DNA of 64,000 nucleotides from Brevundimonas subvibrioides (GTDB lineage: Bacteria; Pseudomonadota; Alphaproteobacteria; Caulobacterales; Caulobacteraceae): NCBI RefSeq assembly GCF_002280785.1, contig NZ_NCEQ01000001.1, positions 62,001 through 126,000 on the forward strand, written 5' to 3'. The notes under the pieces are model-generated. The model was not told where the DNA came from. It did no database searches and saw nothing but the letters and a program-made list of their open reading frames with translations. Positions within the stretch are counted from its first letter, which is position 1; every line of letters starts with the position of its first letter. Below are positions 9,862 to 18,577 of the stretch, in pieces. The position numbers and the translations under genes are program-made.

Positions 9862-10133
9862 ATCTCGCCGAGCGCCGACAGATACAGGTCCAGGATCGCG
9901 TCCTCTTCCTGACGCTTGGCCTTGTCCTGTTTGCGGATGCGGATGACCTTGCGCAGGATCTTGACGTCGTAGCCCTCGCCCTTGGCTTCGAGGAAGACCT
10001 CCTTCATGTCAGCCATGATCGCGGCCTTGTCCTCTTCGAGACGCTCGATGCGCTCGATGATGGTCCGCAGACGACCCTGGGCCGTGGCGTTCATGACGTC
10101 CGGCGAGGCGTCGAAAGTGGCGTCGTCGGCCAT
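9858..10133 (-). CDS. gapR: GapR nucleoid-associated protein (DUF2312)
   Basis: 91-residue DNA-binding protein. In Caulobacter GapR binds AT-rich, overtwisted DNA ahead of replication and transcription and stimulates gyrase and topoisomerase IV. The sequence matches the family throughout: a long coiled-coil helix (TAQGRLRTIIERIERLEEDK), then GYDVKILRKVIRIRKQD and EEDAILDLYLSAL at the C-terminus. I chose ATG 10133 (MADDATF) over a longer frame beginning at 10265 because the family starts here and a GGAGA site precedes it by 8 bases. It is followed by an overlapping frame with no ordinary start codon. Confidence 0.93.
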   Translation of the reverse strand: MADDATFDASPDVMNATAQGRLRTIIERIERLEEDKAAIMADMKEVFLEAKGEGYDVKILRKVIRIRKQDKAKRQEEDAILDLYLSALGEI

Positions 10134-10248
10134 GGGAGGTCTCCGTGTATCAGGCTGGCCGCCCTCGGGTCGCCCAGGGGGCGGCAGGGCAACAAAGAAG
10201 AGCGGGGACGCTAACCATGCCAGAGGCACAGGCTCAACGCCGGGCACG

Positions 10249-10276
10249 AAAAAGGTCGCGGACAAAGTCCGCGACC
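10249..10276 (-). terminator. Rho-independent terminator of rpmJ
   Basis: A perfect 10-bp stem, ggtcgcggac / gtccgcgacc with a 3-base loop (10254-10276), is followed on the minus strand by TTTTT (10249-10253). It sits about 65 bp past the rpmJ stop codon. Confidence 0.85.
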
Positions 10277-10341
10277 TGTGGGTAGTTCTCAGCTCAAGCA
10301 GGCGACGACCGCGTCGTCGCCGTTAGCGAACCGGAATGCCC

Positions 10342-10467
10342 TTAGCCCTGCTTCGCCTTGAAGCGCGGGTCCGTCTTGTTGATCACGAAGACGACGCCCT
10401 TGCGGCGAACGACCTTGCAGTCGCGGTGACGGGTCTTGAGCGACTTGAGCGAGCTGCGGACCTTCAT
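10342..10467 (-). CDS. rpmJ: 50S ribosomal protein L36
   Basis: 41-residue protein ([20 protein letters not shown]...[12 protein letters not shown]). This is the longer, zinc-free type of L36 common in alphaproteobacteria: only one Cys remains (Cys17) of the four-residue zinc site seen in other L36 proteins. It is a component of the large ribosomal subunit near the peptidyl transferase region. It is a single-gene unit with its own terminator at 10249-10276, separated from scpB upstream by a second terminator. Confidence 0.95.
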   Translation of the reverse strand: MKVRSSLKSLKTRHRDCKVVRRKGVVFVINKTDPRFKAKQG

Positions 10468-10546
10468 GGTCTGAAATCCTTGGTGGCGCTGACGCTTGCC
10501 GCTCGGCGGCTCGCTGCTCAGCGCAGGCTGGAGGCAAATAGAAATA

Positions 10547-10572
10547 GAAAAGCCGCGCGGAAGCCCGGCGGC
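10547..10572 (-). terminator. Terminator after scpB
   Basis: On the minus strand GCCGCCGG-GCTT-CCGcGCGGC (8-bp stem with one bulge) is followed by TTTTC, about 55 bp past the scpB stop codon. It would end the dgt-SPOR-nagZ-scpA-scpB transcript before rpmJ. Confidence 0.6.
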
Positions 10573-10627
10573 GGAGGCGTGCGTATAGCCAGACACCCCC
10601 CGGACGTCAACCCGAGTCGGTCCCGGA

Positions 10628-11284
10628 TCAGTCGCCCACGAAGTCCTGGGCGAACTCAGGCGCATCGCCGTCCTCGATGGGGTCCTCCTCCTCGGGTCCC
10701 GACCGCGACGGGTCCGGAACCTCGAACCCGACGGGCAGGGACAGGTCCAGCAGCCCCGCCGCCTTCATCTCCGCCGCGCCCGGCAGGTCATAGAGGCTGG
10801 CCAGGCCGAAATGCTCGAGGAACCGGTCTGCCGTCGCATAGGTCACCGGCCGCCCCGGCGTCCGCCGACGGCCCCTCAGCCGCACGAACCCCATCTCCAG
10901 CAGCAGGTCCAGCGTCCCCCGGGAGATCGACACGCCCCGCACGCTCTCGATCTCGGCCCGGGTGACGGGCTGGTGGTAGGCGATGATGGCCAGGGTCTCC
11001 AGCGCCGCCCTGGACAGCCGGCGCGGCTCTTCCCGCTCCTCGGTCATCAGGAAGCCGAGGTCGCCCGCCGTGCGGAAGCTCCACCGGTCGGCGACACAGA
11101 CCAGTTCCACCCCCCGGCTCTCATAGCGGGCCCGCAGACCGGCGATGGCCCGCCCCACTTCCGCGCCCTCGGGCAACCTTCGGGCGATATCCGCCGCCGA
11201 CAGCGGTCCGGCCGCCGCGAACAGCAGGGCCTCGACCCGCCGTTCGATCTCGCCTTCGTCGGGCGCGAACTGGACGCCGCTCAT
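10628..11284 (-). CDS. scpB: Segregation and condensation protein ScpB
   Basis: 218 residues. ScpB dimers bind the kleisin ScpA and with SMC form the condensin that compacts and segregates chromosomes. The protein shows the two winged-helix domains of the family: residues 10-85 ([27 protein letters not shown]) and 90-170 ([28 protein letters not shown]). The tail after about 185 is acidic and probably disordered. Its ATG overlaps the scpA stop codon by 4 bases (ATGA), indicating translational coupling of the two partners. It is last in a five-gene minus-strand run. Confidence 0.95.
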   Translation of the reverse strand: MSGVQFAPDEGEIERRVEALLFAAAGPLSAADIARRLPEGAEVGRAIAGLRARYESRGVELVCVADRWSFRTAGDLGFLMTEEREEPRRLSRAALETLAIIAYHQPVTRAEIESVRGVSISRGTLDLLLEMGFVRLRGRRRTPGRPVTYATADRFLEHFGLASLYDLPGAAEMKAAGLLDLSLPVGFEVPDPSRSGPEEEDPIEDGDAPEFAQDFVGD

Positions 11285-12099
11285 GGCGTCAGCTCCAGCG
11301 GCTGGCCCTGCCCGCGCCGCTTCAGCCAGACCTCGTCGAAGGCCTTCTCCTGACGCACATCCATCGCGCCCTCCTTGACCAGCTCAAGGCTGGCCGACAG
11401 GGTCGATGCGGTCAGACTGGCCTGGCTCGGCCCCTCGCCGTCCCGGACAGGCGCGACCCGCTCCAGAGGCGTCCAGTCGGCCATACGCGGCAGGATCTCG
11501 CGCAGCCAGTCCCGCGCCGCCTCCAGCGGATAGGCCTCGACCCGCTGGCCGGGGTTGTAGTGCCGGGCCTGCTCCCGCCGCCGCTGGCCGACATAGGCCG
11601 CCATCAGCTCGTACAGGCTGGCGTCGATCCGGTCGGACGGGACGATGACCGTCGCCTGCGGATCCCCCCGCGTGAACACGTCGCGCTTCAACTGCGGCCG
11701 GGCCAGCAGGGCGTCGGAGGCCTTCCGCATCGCCTCGAGCTTCTGCAGCCGGAAGGCCAGGGCGGCGGCCATTTCCTCCGCCGGCGGCTCGTCGCCCTTG
11801 CCCTTCTCGGTCCGGGGCAACAGCAGCCGAGACTTCAGATAGGCCAGCCATGACGCCATCACCAGATAGTCGGCGGCCAAGGAGAAGTTCCGCCGCCGGG
11901 CCTCATGCACGAAGGCCAGATACTGTTCCGCCAGCCGGGTGATCGACAGCTTCAGCAGATCGACCTTCTGCGTCCGCGCCAGGGCCAGCAGGACGTGCAG
12001 CGGTCCCTCGTAGCCATCGAGATCGACCACGAAGGCGTCGCGCGCATCGACCTCCTGCGCCGCCGTGAAGTCCAGATTGGGCTGGAAGGCCTCGCTCAT
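11281..12099 (-). CDS. scpA: Segregation and condensation protein ScpA (kleisin)
   Basis: 272 residues. ScpA is the kleisin that bridges the two SMC heads. Recognisable segments are the N-terminal DLDGYEGPLHVLLALARTQKVDLLKLSI, followed by AADYLVMASWLAYLKSRLLLP, and a C-terminal winged helix (SLTASTLSASLELVKEGAMDVRQEKAFDEVWL). The frame is open far upstream, but the family start and the overlap with nagZ place the initiation at ATG 12099 (MSEAFQPNLDF). It overlaps nagZ by 4 bases and scpB by 4 bases, so the three are probably translated in a coupled fashion. Confidence 0.95.
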   Translation of the reverse strand: MSEAFQPNLDFTAAQEVDARDAFVVDLDGYEGPLHVLLALARTQKVDLLKLSITRLAEQYLAFVHEARRRNFSLAADYLVMASWLAYLKSRLLLPRTEKGKGDEPPAEEMAAALAFRLQKLEAMRKASDALLARPQLKRDVFTRGDPQATVIVPSDRIDASLYELMAAYVGQRRREQARHYNPGQRVEAYPLEAARDWLREILPRMADWTPLERVAPVRDGEGPSQASLTASTLSASLELVKEGAMDVRQEKAFDEVWLKRRGQGQPLELTP

Positions 12100-13151
12100 G
12101 ACGGGGCCTGCGCCTCGCCCACATCCGGTCCCTTCGAGGCGTCGAGCCGACCGCCGAGCAGGGCGTCGAACCGGTCGCGCGCCTCGCGGACATCCAGCGG
12201 CTCCGGCGTGTGAACGATCCGGGCCAGCGCCGCCTCCGCTCGTTTCGCCGCCCCGCCCTTCAGCCGGTGCACGCCCTCGGCCACCTGACGCATCTCGGCC
12301 ATGTCGCCGGTCCAGTGGATGACGAGGTCGCATCCGGCCTTCAGCGACCGCTCCGCCCGCTCCGTCAGCGTCCCCGACAGGGCGTTCATGCAGAGATCGT
12401 CGGACAGAAGCAGGCCCCCGAAACCCAGATGCTCGCGGATCAACTTGATCGCCTTCTTCGACTGGGTCGCCGGCCGCTTCCTGTCGATGGCCGTAAAGAC
12501 GATGTGGGCCGTCATCCCGATGGGCATGTCCGACAGGGCCTTGAACGGTGCAAAGTCCCAGTCGTCCAGGGTGTCGAGGTCGGCATGCACCGTCGGCAGT
12601 TCCTTGTGGCTGTCGGCGAAGGCGCGGCCATGACCGGGCATATGCTTGATCACCGGCAGGACGCCGCCGGCCAGCAGACCTTCCGCCACCGCCCGGCCCA
12701 GCTGGGCCACCGTCGCCGGATCCCTGGCGTAGGCGCGGTCGCCGATGATGTCGTGGGCGCCCGGCGTCGGCACGTCCAGCACAGGCGCGCAGTCGATGTT
12801 GATGCCCACCGCCTTCAGGTCGTGCGCCATCAGCCGGCCGCCCAGCCGCGCCAGTTCGCGGGCCGCGAGCCAATCGTTGGTCGCCTTCAGATAGGCGTCG
12901 CCCGGCGGGTATTTCGACCAGTGCGGCGGCCCCAGCCTCTGGACCCGTCCACCCTCCTGATCGACCAGCACCGGCGCGTCCCAGCCCACGCTGTCGCGAA
13001 GGTCCGACGTCAGGCGCAGGACCTGCTCCGGGCTGTCGACGTTGCGCCGGAACAGGATGAAACCCCACGGCCGCACCTGGGCGAAGAAGGCGCGCTCCTC
13101 CGCCGTCAGGACGGTTCCGGAACAGCCATAGATGGCGGCGCTGTTGCTCAA
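12096..13151 (-). CDS. nagZ: Beta-N-acetylhexosaminidase NagZ (GH3)
   Basis: 351 residues; cytosolic enzyme that removes N-acetylglucosamine from anhydromuropeptides during peptidoglycan recycling. Family marks in order: DQEGGRVQRLGPPHW (about 66-80), the catalytic-loop motif KHMPGHGRAFADSHKELP, and the nucleophile region LLLSDDLCMNALSG with Asp in SDD. I place the start at TTG 13151 (MSNSAAIYGCSGTVL), because no ATG or GTG lies nearby in frame and the upstream gene ends only 4 bases earlier; initiation is probably coupled. It sits between a SPOR-domain protein and scpA, an arrangement common in alphaproteobacteria. Confidence 0.9.
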   Translation of the reverse strand: MSNSAAIYGCSGTVLTAEERAFFAQVRPWGFILFRRNVDSPEQVLRLTSDLRDSVGWDAPVLVDQEGGRVQRLGPPHWSKYPPGDAYLKATNDWLAARELARLGGRLMAHDLKAVGINIDCAPVLDVPTPGAHDIIGDRAYARDPATVAQLGRAVAEGLLAGGVLPVIKHMPGHGRAFADSHKELPTVHADLDTLDDWDFAPFKALSDMPIGMTAHIVFTAIDRKRPATQSKKAIKLIREHLGFGGLLLSDDLCMNALSGTLTERAERSLKAGCDLVIHWTGDMAEMRQVAEGVHRLKGGAAKRAEAALARIVHTPEPLDVREARDRFDALLGGRLDASKGPDVGEAQAPS

Positions 13152-13155
13152 GTCC

Positions 13156-13896
13156 CTATCGCACCAGGCAGTCGCCGCCGCCGCTTTCGATGGCGGAACA
13201 GAAGGCGCGGGCGTCTTCGCGGCTGAGGCCCGTGAAGGTGGTGCGATAGACGGTCGAGCCGTTTGACGCCGTGACTTCCTGCACCCGCTTGGTGGCGTTG
13301 CGGGCGAACTGCGGGAAACGGGCGGCGACCGAGGCGTACTCCCGGTCGGCGATGGCCGTCGAGGAGAAGGCCCCGATCTGAACCGCAGCCGCTCCGCCGT
13401 CGCCGTTGGCGACCGGGGCGGGCGTTGTGGCGGCCGGAGCAGCCGGGCGTGAGGGAGCGGGCGCCGCGGGACGCGCGGGCGGCAGGGCCTCGGCGGTCTC
13501 GATCGGGCGCGGGGCGGGACGGGGAAGCGGGGTTTCGGGCGGGGCCGTGAACTCGGGCGCCGTGGCCGCATCCTCGGCCTGGTCGTAGAGACCGACGCCG
13601 GCTTCCGGATCGACAGGCTGGGCCTCCAGCGGGGCCTCGACCTTCAGCTGGGCGATGGGGGTGCCGACAGCCGGCGGGGCATCGGTCGAGGAGCGCAAGC
13701 CCGAGCGATAGAACAGGACCACCGCAATGATCAGCACCAGCAGGACGCCGGCGCTGACGATCAGGGTCACCGGCGGGGCCTTGGCGGGCGGACCGCGACG
13801 GGCGTCGAAGCCGCCGCGGTTGAACGGCAGGTCGTCATCGGTCGGCGGCGTATAGGCGCCGCGATCGCGGGGGCGTTGGTCGTCGTCATAGGACAT
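13156..13896 (-). CDS. SPOR-domain membrane protein
   Basis: 246 residues: a short cytosolic N-terminus, one transmembrane helix (about 45-65, VTLIVSAGVLLVLIIAVVLFY), a Pro/Ala-rich periplasmic linker (about 70-165) and a C-terminal SPOR domain (about 170-246: AAAVQIGAFSSTAIADREYASV...TFTGLSREDARAFCSAIESGGGDCLV). SPOR domains bind glycan strands stripped of stem peptides, concentrated at division sites, so a division or wall-remodelling role is likely. Two Cys near the end may pair as a disulfide. ATG 13896 is preceded by GAAGG. It lies between dgt and nagZ in the same operon. Confidence 0.85.
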   Translation of the reverse strand: MSYDDDQRPRDRGAYTPPTDDDLPFNRGGFDARRGPPAKAPPVTLIVSAGVLLVLIIAVVLFYRSGLRSSTDAPPAVGTPIAQLKVEAPLEAQPVDPEAGVGLYDQAEDAATAPEFTAPPETPLPRPAPRPIETAEALPPARPAAPAPSRPAAPAATTPAPVANGDGGAAAVQIGAFSSTAIADREYASVAARFPQFARNATKRVQEVTASNGSTVYRTTFTGLSREDARAFCSAIESGGGDCLVR

Positions 13897-13975
13897 GGTC
13901 GTCGCCTTCTCGGGGACCAGAGCGCGAATCGACGCTCCGGCCTGACAGTCTAGCCCCTGCAGCGTCTCTTTCGAA

Positions 13976-15172
13976 TCACAGATCGAGGGCGAGGTCGAGG
14001 TTGAACAGCTTTCGGTGCTCCTCGATCGCATAGCGGTCGGTCATGCCCGCGATGTAGTCGCAGACGGCGCGCGCCCGCTTCTGCAGGTCCCCGGTTGCGG
14101 CCAGCTCGCCCCATTCCGTCGGCATGACCTCCGGCTCGGCCATGAACAGCTGGAACATGTCGGCCAGGATGCGCCGCGCCTGGCTGCGGGTCCGGTTGAC
14201 CCGGTAGTGGCGATACATCCGCTCGAACAGGAACCGGCGCAGCACGCCCAGCTCCGCCATCATCGGATCGGAGAACTGGATCAGGGTCCGGCGGGCGGTC
14301 CGAACGTCCTCGACGGACCGGATGTTATCGTCGGCCAGGCGCCGTTCAGTCTCTGCCAGGACATCATCGACCATGACCCCGATCATGCGTCGCACGGCCT
14401 CCAGCCGGATCATCCGCCCGTTCAGATCGGGCCAGTCGCGGCGGGTCTCGTGCAGCACCGGGCCGATCAGGGGCACGTCGGCGAGGTCGGCCAGGGTGAA
14501 CAGCCCCGCCTGAACCCCGTCGTCCACATCGTGGTTGTTGTAGGCGATATCGTCGGCGATGGCGGCGGCCTGGGCCTCGAGCGACGCGAAGCTGTCGAGG
14601 CGCAGGTCCCAGCCGGGCGCGAAGTCGGCGATGGCGCGCCAGGCGGGTTCGCCCAGCTTATGCGAGACCGGCCCGTTGTGCTTGACCACGCCCTCGACCG
14701 TTTCCCAGCTCAGGTTCAGTCCGTCGAAGGCCGGGTAGCGGGTCTCAAGCCTGGTGACGACGCGGAACGTCTGAACATTGTGATCGAAGCCGCCCCAGGG
14801 CTCCATCCGGGCCTGAAGTTCGTCCTCGCCCGCATGGCCGAAGGGCGGGTGACCCAGATCGTGGGCCAAGGCGACGGTCTCGGCCAGTTCGCCGTCGAGC
14901 CGCAGGGCGTGGGCCAGGGAACGGGCGATCTGGCTCACCTCCAGCGAGTGGGTCAGGCGGGTGCGGTAGTGATCACCCTCGTGCGCCACGAAGACCTGGG
15001 TCTTTCCCTTCAGGCGGCGGAAGGCGGTGGAGTGAATGATCCGGTCACGGTCGCGGGCGAAGGCGTTGCGCGTGCGGCTCGGCGCCTCCGGAACAAGGCG
15101 TCCGCGCGAGTTGGCGGCCAGTTCGGCGTAGGGGGCGCGGGCGTCGGTCTGGCTCAAGCGCAATGTTCTCAC
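13976..15172 (-). CDS. dgt: Deoxyguanosinetriphosphate triphosphohydrolase-like protein
   Basis: 398 residues from GTG 15172; HD-domain enzyme expected to split dNTPs into nucleoside and triphosphate. Metal-binding residues are visible: His75 in LTHSLEVSQ, His104-Asp105 in [16 protein letters not shown], and a later Asp in [11 protein letters not shown]. The N-terminal arginine-rich part ([29 protein letters not shown]) is typical. The open frame extends upstream into erpA territory without homology, so I prefer GTG 15172, with a TTG at 15163 as an alternative. It heads the SPOR-nagZ-scpA-scpB run and is divergent from erpA with 45 bp between. Confidence 0.88.
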   Translation of the reverse strand: MRTLRLSQTDARAPYAELAANSRGRLVPEAPSRTRNAFARDRDRIIHSTAFRRLKGKTQVFVAHEGDHYRTRLTHSLEVSQIARSLAHALRLDGELAETVALAHDLGHPPFGHAGEDELQARMEPWGGFDHNVQTFRVVTRLETRYPAFDGLNLSWETVEGVVKHNGPVSHKLGEPAWRAIADFAPGWDLRLDSFASLEAQAAAIADDIAYNNHDVDDGVQAGLFTLADLADVPLIGPVLHETRRDWPDLNGRMIRLEAVRRMIGVMVDDVLAETERRLADDNIRSVEDVRTARRTLIQFSDPMMAELGVLRRFLFERMYRHYRVNRTRSQARRILADMFQLFMAEPEVMPTEWGELAATGDLQKRARAVCDYIAGMTDRYAIEEHRKLFNLDLALDL

Positions 15173-15217
15173 GGACGGCCTTTGCGAACGGGCCTGTGCA
15201 GCCTCATATAGGCAGGC

Positions 15218-15595
15218 ATGACCATCGTCCAACCGGCCCCGACTGAACTGAAGATCGCGAAACGCGCGCCGCAGGGCATCGTGCTGGCCGAGAGCGCGGC
15301 AAGACGACTGGCCCGGCTGGCGGAGGTCGAGGGTCATCCCGTCCTGCTGCGCGTGGCGGTGGACGGCGGCGGCTGCTCCGGCTTCCAGTACCGGATGGAC
15401 CTCGTCGAGACGGGCGAGGCGGACGACCTGCGGATCGAGACCGACGGTCAGGCGGCGCTCGTGGACCCGATCTCGGTTCCTTTCCTGAAGGGCTCCGAGA
15501 TCGCCTGGGTCGATGAACTGGCGGGCGCCCAGTTCGTGATCCGCAACCCGAACGCGGCGACCAGCTGCGGCTGCGGCGTCAGCTTCTCGATCTAG
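15218..15595 (+). CDS. erpA: Iron-sulfur cluster insertion protein (ErpA/IscA family)
   Basis: 125 residues. A-type carrier that receives Fe-S clusters and passes them to apo-enzymes in the cytosol. The three ligand Cys are present: Cys53 in [10 protein letters not shown], and Cys117 and Cys119 in TSCGCGVSF. The first about 18 residues form a short non-conserved extension. The gene is divergent from dgt, as in many alphaproteobacteria. It runs convergently into the prephenate dehydrogenase gene, overlapping it by 17 bp at the 3' ends. Confidence 0.92.
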   Translation: MTIVQPAPTELKIAKRAPQGIVLAESAARRLARLAEVEGHPVLLRVAVDGGGCSGFQYRMDLVETGEADDLRIETDGQAALVDPISVPFLKGSEIAWVDELAGAQFVIRNPNAATSCGCGVSFSI

Positions 15596-16331
15596 GTCCT
15601 CCATCGAGGTCCGCCCGGGCCTGTTCGGCCAGGTCGAAGAAGCGACGGCGGACGTCGGCGGCGAAAGGGTTGTCGCGTTCGATGGCGCGGAAGACGGCCG
15701 GGGAGTCGTAACGCACCATCTCCACCGCCTGCATGATCCGCTCGAAGCTGACGGTGGTCATCCGCGTCGGCAGGGGCTCCATCGAGAGCAGCACACGCGA
15801 GATCAGGTGGGTCAGGCCCTGGACCATCGCCGCCTCGCGGTCGTGGTCCTCGGACGAGACGATAAAGACCTTCAGCTTCAGCGCGTGGCGGCAGAAGGCC
15901 GCGACACGGCGGGCGATCCGGTCGCCCCGCACCGGGCAGACGGCGATGCGGAGGCCGGTGATACCGTCGCGGGCGCTCTGGGGGCCGAACAGGGGATGTG
16001 AGCCCACAGCCCGAACATGGGCCGGCAAACGATCGGCCATCAGCCGGGCGGGCAGCACCTTGACCGAGCCGACGTCGATGACGAGGGCTCCCTCCTGCAG
16101 ATGCGGCTCGATGGCTGTCAGGGTGTCGGCGAGCGCCTCGACCGGGACGGCGAGGATCACCACCGGGCAGGCGGCGGCGGTCGCGAGGTCGGTCAGCCGG
16201 GCAGAGCCGTCGCTCGCGCCCGCATTCGGGTCGAAGGCGAGGATATCGAACCAGGCGGCCAGATGCCGGGCCGTCAGGCGGCCAAAGGCGCCGTAGCCGA
16301 TCAGACCCAGTTGCGGCCGGGCAAGCGTCAC
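15579..16331 (-). CDS. tyrA: Prephenate/arogenate dehydrogenase family protein
   Basis: 250 residues; NAD(P)-dependent oxidative decarboxylation of prephenate or arogenate in tyrosine synthesis. A Rossmann motif ([18 protein letters not shown]) lies at 8-25; [14 protein letters not shown] and [11 protein letters not shown] (about 100-120) are the conserved substrate-binding segments. This is the short form without chorismate mutase or ACT domain. It starts at GTG 16331, overlapping the stop codon of the small dihydroorotase-like remnant by 4 bases (GTGA), which shows it was once coupled to a functional upstream gene. It overlaps erpA at the 3' end. Confidence 0.8.
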   Translation of the reverse strand: MTLARPQLGLIGYGAFGRLTARHLAAWFDILAFDPNAGASDGSARLTDLATAAACPVVILAVPVEALADTLTAIEPHLQEGALVIDVGSVKVLPARLMADRLPAHVRAVGSHPLFGPQSARDGITGLRIAVCPVRGDRIARRVAAFCRHALKLKVFIVSSEDHDREAAMVQGLTHLISRVLLSMEPLPTRMTTVSFERIMQAVEMVRYDSPAVFRAIERDNPFAADVRRRFFDLAEQARADLDGGPRSRS

Positions 16332-16450
16332 GCTTGCAGCGTGTCCTGGAAGCGGACCGGGCGGGCGCCCACCCCGACATCGGCCGGGCCGCGCCCGGAG
16401 TGGTTCACCACCTCCCCGCCGCGGACGATCAGGTCATGGGTCCGGGTCAT
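16328..16450 (-). pseudogene. Internally deleted amidohydrolase (dihydroorotase-like) remnant
   Basis: A 40-codon frame from ATG 16450 reads MTRTHDLIVRGGEVVNH, then GPADVGV, then [13 protein letters not shown] and stop. The first 27 residues match the N-terminal beta-sandwich opening of dihydroorotase/allantoinase-type amidohydrolases (DLIVRGGxVVN...ADVGV). The last 12 resemble their C-terminal tail (RPVRFxxTL). The entire metal-binding barrel of about 400 residues is missing, with the frame kept. The stop still overlaps the GTG start of the downstream dehydrogenase. I interpret it as an in-frame internal deletion; a genuine small protein is possible but less likely. Confidence 0.5.
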
Positions 16451-16465
16451 GGGCGGTCCGGTCGT

Positions 16466-16570
16466 GAAAAACACCGTCCGAAGCGTTCGAAGCGTTCGAA
16501 GCGTCCGGGTCGCTCAAGACTGAAAACACCGTCCGAAGGGTCCGAAGCATTCGAAGCGTCCGGATCACTC
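16466..16570. repeat. Two direct copies of a ~50 bp unit with 9-bp inner periodicity
   Basis: Copy A (16466-16515) and copy B (16522-16570) both begin gaaaacaccgtccgaag and end with gcgtccggntcnctc. Inside, cgttcgaag is repeated with 9-bp spacing. They lie between the GT9 gene stop and the amidohydrolase remnant and encode nothing obvious. Confidence 0.75.
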
Positions 16571-16586
16571 GGAGCTCTCGCCTGTA

Positions 16587-17576
16587 TTATACGCCAGGAT
16601 TTTCGGGCGCCTGGTTCGGAACCGGATTTTTTTTCGCCAGCAGGCCGCGCGCGGCGCGCAGGACCCGGTCGGCGGGCAGGCCGAGCATGTGGTGGATGGC
16701 CTGGTTCAGGCGCGGATCGACGGCCTTGAACTCCTCCAGAGACCGCTCGCCCCGGATCGAGACGCCCTGCCAGGGGCCGACGAGGCTATCGTCCGATGGG
16801 CCGAAAACGGCGACCGAGGGCACGCCCGCAGCGACCGCCAGCTGGGTCCAGATCGAGTCGCCGCCGACATAGAGGGAGGCGCGCGACAGGGCGGCGGCCG
16901 TCTGGAGCCGCGTCAGCTTGCCCTGCAGCTCGATCACCCGTTTGCGGGGGACCGCGAGCCGGATGGCGTGGGCGGCGTCACGATCGGCCTCCTCGCCCAC
17001 GATCATCAGACGGCCGCCCGCGAGCGGGCCGTCATCGGCCAGAAGCGGCGCGGCGACCTTGGCGAACCGTTCGGCCGGCCAGCGCTTGCCGATCCAGTCG
17101 GCGCCGGGACCGATCGCCAGAAGCGGGGCCGTGTCGGGCCCGATCAGGGCGTCGGCGGCGGCATGGGTCTCCTCGCTGAAGAACAGACGCGGCGCGGGGA
17201 TGTCGTCGAGATGGAGGATGCGAGCGGCCTGTTCGACGGCGTGCAGGCCCGGCAGGTCGGAGCCGCGCACCGCGCGCCTCTGGCGACGCAGGCGTTCGGA
17301 GAATCTCGTGCCGCGCATGTCGACGACGAGACCCCAGCGGGTGTCGCGGACCTGGTTCCACAGGGCGATCCAGTCCCAGCGACCGGTCCTGTCGAGGACG
17401 ATCAGGCGACGCAGGCGCGGGGTGTCGGCGAACAGGGGGGCGGAGGCGGCCGAGCCGACGATGGTGAAGTCCGCGTTCGGAACGGCATCGACGAGATGCG
17501 CCAGGGCGCCGGACGACAGGACAGCGGCTTCCGCCTCGGCCTCGGCGATATAGAGAATGGGGAAACGCACGTTCAT
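16587..17576 (-). CDS. Glycosyltransferase family 9 (heptosyltransferase-like)
   Basis: 329 residues. GT9 enzymes transfer heptose or related sugars from a nucleotide donor during lipopolysaccharide core assembly at the inner face of the cytoplasmic membrane. GT-B features seen: an N-terminal half with FTIVGSAASAPLF and GLVVDMRGTRFSERL, a hinge with LLAIGPGADWIGKRWPAERFAKV, and the C-terminal donor-binding stretch YVGGDSIWTQLAVAAGVPSVAVFGPSD. The last equals the SNDSGPMHLAAALGTPVVALFG motif of waaC/F-type enzymes. No other LPS genes are adjacent. It reads divergently from ygfZ with about 80 bp between. Confidence 0.83.
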   Translation of the reverse strand: MNVRFPILYIAEAEAEAAVLSSGALAHLVDAVPNADFTIVGSAASAPLFADTPRLRRLIVLDRTGRWDWIALWNQVRDTRWGLVVDMRGTRFSERLRRQRRAVRGSDLPGLHAVEQAARILHLDDIPAPRLFFSEETHAAADALIGPDTAPLLAIGPGADWIGKRWPAERFAKVAAPLLADDGPLAGGRLMIVGEEADRDAAHAIRLAVPRKRVIELQGKLTRLQTAAALSRASLYVGGDSIWTQLAVAAGVPSVAVFGPSDDSLVGPWQGVSIRGERSLEEFKAVDPRLNQAIHHMLGLPADRVLRAARGLLAKKNPVPNQAPENPGV

Positions 17577-17659
17577 GAGCGCACCGTATACGGATTCTCT
17601 CGTGGCGAGTGTGAGGCGTCGCCCTCCCCTTTTCGCCCGCCGCTCCCTATCTGATGCTT

Positions 17660-18445
17660 ATGACCGATCGCATCGCCCGCCTCGACAGTCGCGCCCTGGT
17701 GAAGGTCAGCGGGCCGGACGCGAAACCGTTCCTGCACAGCCTGCTGACCCAGGACGTGGAGACCCTGGAGCCGGGCGCCCTGCGGTTCGGGGCGATGCTG
17801 TCGCCGCCGGGGCGGCTGCTGTTCGACCTGTTCCTGTGGGGCGACGAGCATGGGGTGGTGCTGGATGTGGCGGCGGACCGGCGCGACGCCCTGATCCAGC
17901 GGCTGTCGATCTACAGGCTGAGGGCGAAGGTCGAGGTCGCCGCCGATAAGCGGCCGGTGTCGGTCAGCTGGCCGGGCGTCGCGGGCGGCTTCACCGCCGA
18001 TCCGCGCACGGCGGGGCTCGGCGGGCGCGCCATCGGCGAACATGGCGCGAACGCGAGCGAGGATGACTGGCAGGCGCACCGACTGGCGGTCGGGGTCCCC
18101 GATCCGGCGCGGGACGTCGATGACGGGACCTATCCGATCGAGGCCAATTTCGACCTGCTGAACGGCATCGACTTCGCCAAGGGGTGTTTCGTGGGTCAGG
18201 AGACCACGTCGCGGATGAAGCGGCGCGGCGCGATCAAGAAGCGGATGCTGCCGATTGTGTTCGAGGGACCTGCGCCGGCGCCGGGGACCGAGGTGCTGAA
18301 CGGCGAGCTGCGGGCGGGCGAGGTGATGACGGGCCGGGACGGCGGGGCCGTGGCGCTGCTGCGGCTGGACCGGATCGACGGCGAACTGACCGTGGACGGG
18401 CGGGCGGTGACGGCGCGGCGGCCGGAGTGGATGGCGGACGGATAG
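17660..18445 (+). CDS. ygfZ: YgfZ/GcvT-like folate-binding protein
   Basis: 261 residues. YgfZ (mitochondrial IBA57 homologue) uses tetrahydrofolate to assist assembly or repair of certain Fe-S enzymes. The hallmark K-G-C-F-V-G-Q-E motif is at about 174-181, preceded by YPIEANFDLLNGIDF. The N-terminal ALVKVSGPDAKPFLHSLLTQDV is also typical of the GcvT fold. Two ATGs lie 6 bp apart (17654, 17660); I prefer the second, which begins MTDRIARLDSR. The gene is divergent from the GT9 gene and followed by an unrelated small membrane protein. Confidence 0.9.
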   Translation: MTDRIARLDSRALVKVSGPDAKPFLHSLLTQDVETLEPGALRFGAMLSPPGRLLFDLFLWGDEHGVVLDVAADRRDALIQRLSIYRLRAKVEVAADKRPVSVSWPGVAGGFTADPRTAGLGGRAIGEHGANASEDDWQAHRLAVGVPDPARDVDDGTYPIEANFDLLNGIDFAKGCFVGQETTSRMKRRGAIKKRMLPIVFEGPAPAPGTEVLNGELRAGEVMTGRDGGAVALLRLDRIDGELTVDGRAVTARRPEWMADG

Positions 18446-18577
18446 GGCCAGAGCATCCGGTCTGGTTTCGGAGCCACGGCCGGGGCAGCGGCGGCAGGCA
18501 AGCGGACCCGTTGAATGTCAGGTTGGGGTGGTTAGCGCCGGTTGACAGACCATAAAAATGCAAGTCAAAATTGTTTC

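Noticed and set aside
12100..13068. N-terminal extension of the ScpA frame giving a 595-residue product
   Set aside because: The upstream part is out of frame with the real nagZ gene and has no homology; the kleisin family begins at ATG 12099.
18542..18577. Extended start (TTG 18542) of the small membrane protein
   Set aside because: The TTG is part of a TTGACA promoter-like sequence, and the added residues precede the natural membrane-helix start.
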